DNA of 64,000 nt from Amborella trichopoda (lineage: Eukaryota; Streptophyta; Magnoliopsida; Amborellales; Amborellaceae): contig NW_006499751.1 in the NCBI RefSeq assembly GCF_000471905.2, positions 4,704,426-4,768,425 of the forward strand. The letters run 5' to 3'. The notes under the pieces were generated by a model, which was not told where the DNA came from, did no database searches, and saw only the letters and a list, made by a program, of their open reading frames with translations. This document shows positions 35,301 to 47,300 of this stretch, piece after piece. The position numbers and the translations under genes were made by a program. Each line of letters starts with the position of its first letter. Position 1 is the first letter of the stretch.

Positions 35301-38300
35301 AAGGAGTGCTCGATGGATTAAATCCTCCAATCAAGGGTTTGAGGTGTCCCATGTACAATATGCAGATGATACGCTGATCTTCTTGGACACATCAACATAT
35401 TGACACCTTATGGCTCTTTTTAAAGTGCTTCAATGTTTCGACGGCCAAAAATATGTCCAAGTTGCAAATCGTGGGGGTTGCCATTGGCAACCAAACAATT
35501 CAAACCTTAGTTGAGAGCTTGGGCTGTGGGTTCAACATGCTGCCAGAAAAATAGTTAGTACAACCCCTGTCCATATGCAAATCGAGGAAACAATTATGGG
35601 ACTTTCATGGAAAACTTTGGTCATTGACTTGCAAAGTGGTGAGGGAGGTTCCTTTCCCTGGGTGGCTGCCTCACACTCATTAAGGCCCCTCTCTAATGTC
35701 CCAATCTACTAAATGTCCTTATTCCCTGCATCCGTTGCTGCATGCCTAGAGCAATTCATTAGAAACTTGTTATGGTTAGCGACCCGGTGGGGAACACAAA
35801 TTCCACCTGGTAGTGTGGGAGAAAGTTTGCTTGTCTAAGTCAATGGGTTGCCTTGGGATTAGGATCCTAAGGTGATGCAACACTGCACTCTTAGGTAAAT
35901 AGTGGTGGGGAAAATAAGAAGACCACTTTGGCGGTCAGTAGTTCAACACAAATATGGCACCAAAGGGTAAAGGGTTGAAGGTTGGGATGGCTACCCAAGA
36001 GGACAGCTAATGCCAGATCCTCAGGTGTTTGGCAAATCCCTTATCACTAGCTATAACCAGTTTTGTGCAAGCATTTGATTCAGAGCAAAAAGCCGTGACC
36101 AAGTTAGATTCGGGACTGACCTTTTGATGCGTGAGTTTACCCAACCGAGAGTCCACAGTTGCACAATCCTTTTGAGTTTTTAGGGGAACTAAGAGTGTGG
36201 GACCAAAAATTCTGAAGACCCCTGCAAGAGCAAGAGCTCTTTGACTTACAAAGCCTGTCTTTACTTCTACAATCAACCTATCAGCCCCAGTGGGGCTATG
36301 AGCGGCTCGTTTGGACTCTGGCTCCTTACAGGACGTTATGATTTCGTCCTACCATACACTATTGTGAGCCCAACTTCCCCCTTTGATCGCTGACAAAGCT
36401 TGGTTCAAACCCATTCCCCCAGAATCCAGGCTTGCTACTGGATTTCTTGCTTGCTACTGGATTTCTTATCCAAGACAATTCTGACAGTGGATCAAATTCA
36501 CAGGCAAGGCATCCATACTCCAAATAAGTGCGCAAAGTGCAAGAATGCTGAAGAGACTAACAAGGATCCATTCCTCCATTGCACAGTGACCTTATCCATC
36601 TGATCTAATCTCCTACATTCCTTGCATTGGAGCTGGGTACTACCACAATCTGTCTCACAATTATTCCGGGCTTTCCTCTCACCTCCATGGCCATCCTCAG
36701 GTTTGCTTCTGTGGATACTGTGGACATAGAGGAACATTGGAATTTTCAAAGGGAAAATAGCCTCAAACCAAGCACTTAAAGGTTCCATCAGAGCCTTTGT
36801 CATTTGGAAGAAAAACATGAAATATATCAACAGTAGTTCCATAACGAACTTTCTGAGTAACTAGAAAACACTGCTTATGATGAGGCCTGCACCATTAGAC
36901 AAATCCTCTCTTTGGGGGCTGCAGGACTAAAGATGTACTAAACAGAAACTTTGACGGGTGCTCCCACGGCAACCCTTGTCCAGCACACTTTGGGGGGGGC
37001 ATGCAGAGACCACCTAGGATACCTCCTCTCCTTCTCTGGCTTTATCATTATAGTTGATTCTACTATGGTCAAGACGATTGCCGTCAAGGCATTAAAAGAT
37101 TTAACCCAGCTTGGGGTCTCTCTCTAGAGGTTGTGGGAGACTGAAGGAACACCATTTCCTGTGCCTCAGGGTCATCCTCTTGCCCATAGTAGCTGGAGCA
37201 TTTATTTGATCACATTTTGTACTCTGCAGGTCTATTTAGATCTCCTTTCGGCATACATGGTGGGAGGCTAGCTCAGTGGTTGACACGCTGGCCAAGGAGC
37301 TGCCACAGGGAAGGCAACCTTTTGAGCACGGGCACCTTTCCTTTTGTTCCTGGCCAAGTTACTTATTGTCTCCTGTACTCCCATTTTTTTTATTCTTTTG
37401 AGGTTCCTCACCTCTGTTGTTTGATGTATAGAGTGACCAACTTGTAGGACGCCTTTTTGTTCTCACTATTACCACTATTAATAATTTATAAATGTTAACT
37501 TTTCCTAAAAGAACTCCAATTAATTTGGTTTCTTTCCTTGTACATTTTGTTAAAAGGGAGCTTAGTGTGGATTGGATTTCACCAAATGATTGGAACTTTG
37601 ATAATTGCAAATTTGTCGATACCCATTTTATCTCATGTATAGTAATATGTACTCAGTCATTCCTTGCATTTTCAGGGATTTTAGAAAGATAGATGAGATC
37701 TTTTTGTCCCCTGTGGTGAAGGCATTGGCACCTCTAGCAAATATCAGTGTTGAAAGCCAGGTGGTGCTTTTGCTTTTACTATGAAGCATCTTCACTCTTC
37801 TTCCATTACATTACTTTCAAATTTCTGCATTATGTTTCAGGTTTTCCATCGTAAAAGTAGTTCTGTTTCCTAAGACCTTTTTGTTTCTTAGCAGATTTTG
37901 TACCACACTCCAAAGGCATCATATTCTTATTGGGATGAAAATTTGGCTAGCTACATCTTCAGTACCAATGACCTTCCATTCTTTGTATGTATAATTTTTC
38001 AATTTTGAATTGTATTTCCAGAATGTTAAGGTTTCTTCTAATAATTTTATTAAAAAGAAGAGGGTTTTTAGTAATTATAAAATAATAGGGCTTGTTAAAG
38101 AAGTATTAGAATCCAAAGGTTTTAAAATTAGCCGGATGAAGACAGAGTATATGGAATCTAAGTTTAGTAATAATAGGAGGAGAGACAATGAAGTAGTTAA
38201 GATTGATGGCTAGGAAGTACAAAAAGACCGCACTTTCGATATCTTAGGTTGATAATCCAGGAAAATGGAGAGATTGAGGAAGATGTCGCACACAAAATTA

Positions 38301-41300
38301 GAGCTGGGTGGGCGAAGTGGAGATGTACAACTGGAATTTTATGTGATCACCGCATATCAATGAAGCTGAAGGGCAAGTCTTATAGGACAGTTGTGAGACT
38401 AGCTTTGCTCTACGGAGCGGAATGTTCGGTGGACAAAAAACATTATAATCATAGAACGAGTGTAGTGGAGATGAGGATGTTGAGATGGATGAGTGTCAAG
38501 AGGAGAAAGAATTCGAAATGAATCAATTCGGGAGAATTTAGGTGTGGCACCAATAGGCAATAAGATGAGAGAAAGTAGATTTAGGTGGGTTGGCCATGTA
38601 TGGCGCAGACCAAGTACAACACCTGTTAGGAGGTGCTAGTTAGTTCAAGTGGAAGGATTGAAAAGGTCAAGGGGTAGGCCCAAAATGATGTGGTTGGAAG
38701 TAGTTCGAGAAGATATGAGGACTTAGATCCTCATTGAGGGTGTGGCCTTTGATAGAGTAGAATAGCGGACCAGGATTCATGTAGCTGACCCCAATTAATT
38801 TGGAAAAGGCTATAATGATGACGAATCATCTGAGATGTTCTTTTTACTAATTGGTTATATGAGATTTTAAAGTATGACTTCGGATATCCCTACCTCGTGA
38901 TTTTTTTGGAGGGGCAATGGACCAATTTCCCCCTCTTCCCATTAGGAAGGGAAATACAATGAAGATGGATGGCTCCAAATCTGGATTCTTGCCTTTTTTC
39001 GTGTTTTTTGATTCTTTAATCTTGGGCTCGATAGAAATGGAGGAATCAGATGTGGGTTCAGGTTTTTGTCCCCACCTCTAAACGGCTATCAAGCTCATCC
39101 AAAGACGCATAAAGATTCATCACCTTCACCAGACTATCTTTCATTCATTGGAGAACCTCTCCTTGGGAACTGACATTATGTAGATTATTGCAGAGATCAA
39201 TGGGAGAGGAAGAGGAGGAGGAGGATGGTCCATAGGTTTTTCTCTTTCTAAAATATTTGTAGAACAAGCATATGCATCAAACGTAGTGGTAAACACAAAC
39301 TCAGATAAAAATTTGAGATATTTTTCAGTACAAAAGTAACTGGTTACACCATAGAGAATGCATAACAATAAATAATTTTAAAAATAAGAATAAATAGAAA
39401 ATGAGAGACATATTTACCTTCAATTGTTTTCGCCATTTTTGTTGAGATCAAAGGACATTTTAGAAGGAACCACCTTGAAGAAGCCATAAACCTCTGCTTA
39501 GCTGAAGGTTTACGAGGGTTGCAGTAGAAGTAAAAGCAATTTCCAGGAGTCCATTCCTGGGTTTCAAAGATTAAAGAAGCCAATTTCTCTTCCCGCACCT
39601 GCAGCCAGGTAAGGCAAGCAAACCCCACTTTCCCTTTCTTCCTTCCGCAAGTTAAGGGTGGTACAGATAAATGCAATTAGGGTTAGGGCCAGCTGCTTCC
39701 CCCTAACTCTGCCATGCCCGGTTCCAAGCCGGTCATACCTGTCCCAAGCTTTGGTAAAGGAGAAGGTCTATGTTAGGTAAACAACTAATGTAAAACTTTG
39801 CCACATCTTTCCATGAATCATGAACCTATATGAGGGAACGTGTAGCCGACCCTAAATAATTGGGATAAGGCTCTGATGATGATGATGATGACAACTACTT
39901 CCCCCTAAATACATTGAGACTTTCAATTGTCATCTTTTCAAATCACTGCCTCAAAAATCCTACTTTCCAACAGGTCGGCAACTCATGTGTTCCCTAAAAG
40001 TACAGAAACCCTAGAAAGATTCCTAGTTACAGTATATAGAAAGATAATTTTCTCTCTCTATAAATGAGACTATGATTCTCTTTCTGTATGGGAGAAGGTG
40101 ATGTTCTCTGATTTAAATAGAATCCATAGTTACTTTTTTCTCTAATTATTGGCCAAAAGGTGAATACAAAATAGATAATAAGTTATCGTTATCTGAAGAT
40201 AATGGCCTTTGTGGATTTTTATCCATAAATTAGCAGAAATAACTTGCTTTTATTTAAGAACGAGGAATTTATTCAAAAAACTCAACACCAAGATAATCTA
40301 AATGTTCAAGCAATAACGAATGAATCCAGAAAAGTTCAAGTAATAAACAAAACCATGGTGCATGGAGCACTCGCTCTAAGAAATGCTCATGAATATTGTT
40401 AAAACATGAATGATAATATCTTTTGGAATGCTCTAGTCTATACCATGGGTGTCTTATTGTAATCATATTTATGGTTTCCATTTGTCAAATCTGATCCCCT
40501 GTTCTCCTTTCTGGTTGAATGGTATGCTGTCATCTTTCTATATTTTCCACTCCATATTTTTGGCTTCTCTCTCCGGTGATGATTTTTACAGGATTTTACT
40601 TGTGTCACATCACCTCTTTGCCTTTGAGGAGTTCAAAGAGTGAAAAATCATAAAGTGACCATTGTTGAATGGCCAAAACACAGCGAGAAATGTACCAGAT
40701 CGAGCTGTATAGAGAGAAAAATCGCAGAAAGAGTACATAGAATTTGTTGTAGAAGAGAACCTGTGGGTTTGGTTGAAGGTTTGGGTGATCAAGAAGTGGG
40801 GGATTAAGCATTTCGGTTTGAGGGGGAAGTGGAGGTTGATTTCAGGAGTGTTACATTTTTGCAAGTAGAGACAGAGATAGTGTAGAAGAAAGAGGTGAGA
40901 GTAAATGTAGAATTTATTGAGAAGTTGGGCAATCAAAGATGTTGGACTTTTGGCAATGAGGATGCATGGAATTGGAGGTTGATTTTCAGCAATGTCTCAT
41001 TCCCTGAGAGGAGGGAGAAATTGTAGAAGGCAGAAGAAAGAGAAGAGGGGCAATTTAGTCCACCCCCCCCTTGGAAACAGCCAAGTGGAGGCAAGGATAT
41101 CCAGAGTCATATTCTAAAACTTGGATATCTAATATATTTAAAAAAAACATCTCAGATGTTTTCCTCCTAAAAATTCCAAAATACGTAAAGATCTGTTGGG
41201 TGCGTTCACTTTTGATTGATTATGAAGTTATAAATTAAACATCGATGTGCATTCTTTTGTGGGTTTGGACCTTATACCTTCAGTTTTTGTATCTTTAGAA

Positions 41301-44300
41301 TTGATGCAATCCCCGACAGATCAAACTAGATATTTGTGCATTCTTGATCTTGTATCCATCGCCTAAAGAGTGTTTAAATTCCATATCTACATCTTATGCT
41401 TTTAGTCAGAATCATATTCAGGCAACTCTACACTCCCTTTTATATATCAAACCTAATTTTTTCATTTATCTTTTTCTGATGAGGATGATTTACTTACTCG
41501 ACACTATCATAATAAGGTAGTATAAAACATATGATCCCAGATCCTTTTTCAACTCGTAAATTACCCATGACCAAATTAGAGTCCCTAGATGCATGTTATA
41601 CATTGATAAAATGAATCATTTATATAACTGATTACATTTATGAACATCAACCACATCCCTAGATATTCTAAGCAATCCTTCCTAAGCCATGTGACATTTA
41701 GTGTGCCTTCCTTTCCAATGGCTGAGATCAAGTTGGGAGGTTAGCGTGATGAAACCAATAGTTCCAAGCCCTTGTATATTACTCAGGGCTCAGGCCCAGA
41801 AGAGTCACAAACTTTGTTCATAATGTCCCTTTGAAAAGACTACTTTGAAACAAGCCCATCCTGGGCTCCTTTTTGAGCCAAAGTTTCTTGATTTGGACTT
41901 GGCTTGGGATCCAGTGAGGTGTGTCGAGTTGGCTTGAGACAAACTTGGAAATCTCATCCAAGTTCTTAAGAAGTTACAAGAACAATCCAAAAAGATCCTA
42001 GAAATTTATGGAAAATATGAATACGGACCTAGTAAATATTTTTTAGAAATTTTGCACGGGAATTGGAGCTATGTTTGACTTAAATTCAATTAATTTTCCA
42101 TTGAACATCCTTACATTAACTAATGGAATTTGCGAAATTTCTATCTGTATAAGGTATTATAAAAAAATTATCTGCAGCATACAAGTAGCTGAGAAAATAG
42201 AATATCATTTAGAGCATATAATGTCATAGACTCACAATCATGGATAATCAAATATTATGGAACATAAATTATCGTGTAGATTTCTGAGATCAATAACCAA
42301 ATTTTTGATACAAATAGGAATAGCAAGAGAAGTTATATGTTTTATCAATATTGTAGTTATTTTATTTATTTATTTATTTTTGGGAGAAAAGGCAACCATA
42401 TATTACTTCATAGGGTAACACAAAATGTTCCCACAGGCAGCCTACATTTTGGGTGATCTATAAAAAAGAAAACAAAAAAGAAATAAAGGAAAAGAAAGGA
42501 GAAGAAAAATAGAAGAGAGAGGCGATGGAGCGAAGGGAGAAGAAAATAGAAGCGATGAGAGAGACGTGGTGGAGGCAAGGGAGAGGAGAAGAAGAGGGCA
42601 GGGGAGAGAAAGGTTGTAGGGACATGCTCTTAACCAGTCAAAAAATGGGGCAGAGAGCAAGGTCGCCGCTGGTCAAAACGTGGTGCTAAGTGAAGGTTAT
42701 CATCTTTGTTTCATTTCTTGTTTCTTCTTTAGTTAGACCTTGTTGCTCTGTGTGCAAAGTATCCTATGGGAGGATGAAGGGCCTCTTTCACTTTCTATTG
42801 TTTATAATTCTTCTTCACCCCTCCCCCTAGTTGTCTCCCCATACTTCTTGGAATTTCTCTACTCAATACTGCCAGATGCCACGTTCTACTCTATAGCCCT
42901 CACGTCACTCGATGCTACATATACCAGACCCTTGCCCCATAATGTTTGGTGTTCCTTCTTGGAGGAGTTGAAAAGGGCACCCAATGTCACCACCCTTTAG
43001 GGAGGGAATACTTTCGTCTTGGATCCCCTCTCAAAGCAGCCTTTTCTCCCTTGTGCTTCCTGCTCCTGTCTGGCAACCACCTGGCCCTAATTCTCCTGTA
43101 TTCTTCGTTGATGGTACCCCCTTGATTCCTTGGCCCTCCCTCAGACATGCCCCATTTCCAATCCTTAGACGTCACCATGGAGATGACCCCAAGCTCTCTG
43201 TTTAGCCCACTCCCCCATGTCCACTCCATGCCTGAGGGATGATCTCTTTACTCCACCCCTAGCCTGCAACTGGAAATCAACAGTCCCTTCAATTCCGATG
43301 ACAAATCATACTGCGTGGTGGATTCTAGGAACATTGAGCGCAAATGCTAAGCCAACGCAATTTCAGTGATGTTCTACAAGCTTTGGATATATGGTGACCT
43401 CACATCTAATATAAGCAAGATGAGGAGAAATGATGCTGAACCATAGAGAAAGGTAAAAGAGAAGGCCATAAGGGAGCTCCCTAATCTGTCATGCAGTGTA
43501 AATTATGAAAAAGGAGAACCCACTAGTCCTATCATTGGCTCCTCCACCTTGTAAAGCCACATCCTACGCGCCCCTAGAGACGCCTAGCCTCATCCTTTAA
43601 ATATCCTAAATGAAGATTTTAGTTTGGAAAATCATGGAGATTTTATTCTCAGAAGCACAATTTTTTCCAGCAACTAAATATTTTTATTTTTGGAAGGTAT
43701 TTGACTGCTATTCACCCATTTTGAGTTTAAAACAAAAAACATTTGATCGAGAACCCCCCTGTGGATTGAGAGACATGGTTATTTTATTGAAAGGTGCTCG
43801 AACTTATTTTTTTGCAATGAAGACAGTTTTTGTGATGTGAATGTCATGACTTTATATCCCTTCTTACTAGAATGTTTTTTGGCCCACCCCAAGTTTTTAT
43901 ATTGCCTTTTTTAGTCTATTTTTAACCAAAAAAAAAACATGAGAGAAAAACTCCATCGAAATTATGAAAAAAGATTATTTTACTGGAGAGTGTTCATCCT
44001 GGAATTTTGCAGTATGACCTTTTTTGTGATCATGCTGGAATTTGCAGTATGACCTGTTTTGTGACGTAAATGTCATTTATTTCCCTGCTAAAGACTATTA
44101 TTTGGGATTCACACGATGATGTTAAATTGTGGTTTTGAGTCTACTTTTCAACAGAAAAAGTTTGAGGGAAAAACTCTTTGTGGATTGAGAGAGAATATTT
44201 TTTTAATTGAGGGATGTTCATCCTGATTTTCTGTTATATGAACTGTATTGTGATGTGAATGTCACCAGTTCATAGAATAACTGAATGGTGTGATTTGGGG

Positions 44301-47300
44301 CTGGTACTAAGTATGATTTTGTATTTTTGAGTCTAAATTTTTATACTTCAAAAGTTGGAGAGAGAAATTCTCTAAGTTGAGAGATATCGTATTTTCATCA
44401 ATGGATGCTCATCTTCTATTCTGCAGTAAATTGAAAGATGTGACATGTTAAGTCACGTTTTTGTACTCCCTTGATCGGAAGGCTTTTTAGGGTCATTCTA
44501 AGTTTTATAGTGTGCCATGAGTATGATTTATGACAGTAAAACTTCAGAGAGAGGTCATGCAATATTAAGGAGATATGACACCCTATGTGAAGGGTGCTCA
44601 GTTTGAAAACTGCAAAAAAAAATAAACACAATACATGTAAAAGGCATCTTGTTTCCTCTTCATTTTGGGCAATGAAGGGATCTGTAAAGAGACTTGGTGG
44701 TAGCCTAGATACCCCAAGATCAGTGGAAAAATCAAAGTTGTTACCTTGTTTCTGGTTGATGGCATGGAGAAGAGTATTTCCTTATTGTATGAGTAAGGGA
44801 GAATCTAAGGGCCCAAGAATTGGAAGCGTCTCTGACAATATGTAAATAATGACCAAGTGATTCTCCATAAGTTGTGTGCTCTTCCAAGACCATAAAACTT
44901 CGTCAGCAAGCAAATTCTATCCCACATTACTTAGTTAGGTCATATAGGGAAATAACATTCAATAACTTATAGCCTTTTTGAGTCTAACATGACCTTTATT
45001 CTTCTTTTGATTTTATCTTGGCTGGTTTTGTGTATATGTATGGAGAGCAATGACATTAGTTGATAGGTGCTAACAAGTTTGAAAGAGATGCCCTTATGCA
45101 TATGTGCCTTCTTGTACTTGTGTGAACTACTTAAGGTAGTAAAACATATGGAGATGTTTTGGGTTGTGATCAAGGTCTATGGCAAAAGTATCAAACACGA
45201 GAGATGGGTATGGCTCATTCGAATATGTAGCACAAAGAGAGTGTTGTACCGATTTGCATGTTCCGATAGAACCTTGTTTTGGTGTTCGTCCTCCCGGTAA
45301 TGTCTTGTGATATGGTGTGTTGCATGTGAAGAGCTGTCCAAATCGCCAAGAAAATGTGTATTTTGGAAATTTGTCGGGTTTTGATAACTATCTTTTAATC
45401 GTGCTTTTGTTTTGGATAAAATCATAGATGGATTTTATGACTCCTTTTGTGGCTATAACATGACTTGGTAAAAACATTAAAGGTGAATGCAGTAAAATGA
45501 TTTTCAAAGACTAAGTAGTGTTGCAAAAATTGAATCGGACCATTTGTGTGAAAAACCGAGGTTAATGGGTATGTTTTGAGAAGTCTTGTAGGTCCATCAA
45601 GTTTTGTGAAAATCATACCAAATTGCTGTGGTATTTTTCAATTATTGCATGTGAATATATACCAAGTCAAGTGTTTTGATAAAAAGGAAAAACATTGAGT
45701 CTTGAAATTATTTTTATGAAAATGGGAGAAGTGCCACTTATTTTGCGCAAGTATTAAAGTTCCCATAAATCTTAGATAATACCAATTGGAATCCTCGCCT
45801 ACGTAAGACCTAGATACATATGGAATGTCTTGGGGTGCCGATCTTGTCACATTCCCTTGGTATATGTAGGTGGATAAGATGGACTTGGTTTGTATGGAAT
45901 TACAAACAAGAGATAATTGTGGTTGAACCTTAGTGGCTTGGAGAACTTTGCATATTGCAAACCCAGGCAAGGGATATTTGGACATATAGCTTGCTGAACA
46001 AGCTCATGGTGTGACTATGAGGGGCATTGAGAGAGTACCTGATGTACACGTTTCTGATTTTGAGTGGGTCTGTAGTTACATAGTTATTTTTGGATGCTCG
46101 GATACTTAAATATAAAGGTGTTCCATTATGAACTGCCAAAGGGATCCAGATGACTTAACATTTCAGTGGGAGTACCTGTTTATGCTTGGTGGAGCAACTG
46201 GAACAACATACTATGATGTTGTCCACCATGAGATTTGGATATATGGTCTAGTTGTCTAGCTGCAAAAGGTGTAGCATGATTGAAGAACTTCCTTGAGCAG
46301 TTAAAATATGACCCCATGCGAAGGTGTGTGAAGATTTTCTATGACAACAAGTCTATGATTCACATTGATAAAAGGTCACGGTTATATGAGAAGACAAAGA
46401 ATGTTAAAACAGACTACTGTAATGAATGGGACGAGATCTGAGCACCAGAGAAAGAGGCTTTATGTCTCCCACAAAGGCTACATTAGTGAATCCTTAATAA
46501 AAGGATGGATGGCAAAGGAGTTTGCTGAGCTATGTGTAACATAATGGGCATAAGAAAGAGCATGTGAGATATGCTTCAGAGAGAGTTGTAATCGGGATGA
46601 GAGTGTGTGAGGGAGAGTTTGTAAGGTCTTCAAAGGCCAAGTGGGAGATGTTGGGGTTATGTGGCCCATAGTTCAAAAAAACAGACCGCCCAGCGCCTAG
46701 GCAGTCTAGAAGGCTTGGGCACATCGCCCAGGCCTAAGCGATCAAATTGGGCAGTCTTCCCTGGGCGGCCGCCCAGGGCCTGCGCCCCTCCTAAAGGCGG
46801 AAGTGTTTTTTTTGTTTTTGTTTTTTCATTTATTTCAATGATATAAAAGTTAAGAATGATGGATTTTAGGTTCATTTTAACCCTAAAACCACTAGAACCC
46901 CTTTTAGAGTAACAAAAACCTCCAAAAAACTACATTTCATTGGATCTAATCATCGAAGTGTTTCTCAAAGTTTGGAGTTCAAGCAACCAAAGCAAGTGCA
47001 TTTTTTAGATTGCTTATTTTATTTTTAGATATCTTCTTCTGGAGTTAGTCGGAGTGGAGATTCAAGTTGGAAATATGGATACAGACCAAATCCAAATGAC
47101 AAAGTTGCGTTAGATACAATTTTTGTATAAAAGATACAAAAGGAGGCATAAACCGGTTTAAGAAACATCTTGCCGGTATTAAGGGGGATGTTGCCCCTTG
47201 TAAAAATGTTCTTGAAGCTATCAAGGAGGAGATTGAACAATTTTTAAGTTATGGAAAGCAAAAACAAGAACAAAATCCTTGTCATAGATCTATTTCTGCT

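Larger units (their letters stand above)
32868..37440 (+). pseudogene. L1-type LINE ORF2, interrupted (intron 2 of PIGS)
   Basis: Starts '[10 protein letters not shown]' at 32868 (EEP endonuclease start). Endonuclease continues to about 33297, is broken by an insertion (33300-33820), and resumes with '[20 protein letters not shown]' (about 33945). RT: '[20 protein letters not shown]' (34625), '[11 protein letters not shown]' (34945), '[11 protein letters not shown]' (35200) and the catalytic 'QYADDTLIF' (35356-35382). zf-RVT: '[19 protein letters not shown]' (36486). RNase H end: '[16 protein letters not shown]' (37267). Stops and frameshifts throughout. It lies in sense orientation with respect to PIGS. 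Confidence 0.85.

Noticed and set aside
37258-37390. tRNA-like SINE ('ggctagctcagtggttgaca' resembles a box A)
   Set aside because: In the proper frame the same bases encode the RNase H end of the L1 ('[16 protein letters not shown]'), so the tRNA likeness is chance.
42442-42660. Leu/Ser-rich frame resembling a membrane protein
   Set aside because: Antisense reading of a polypurine tract; low complexity.
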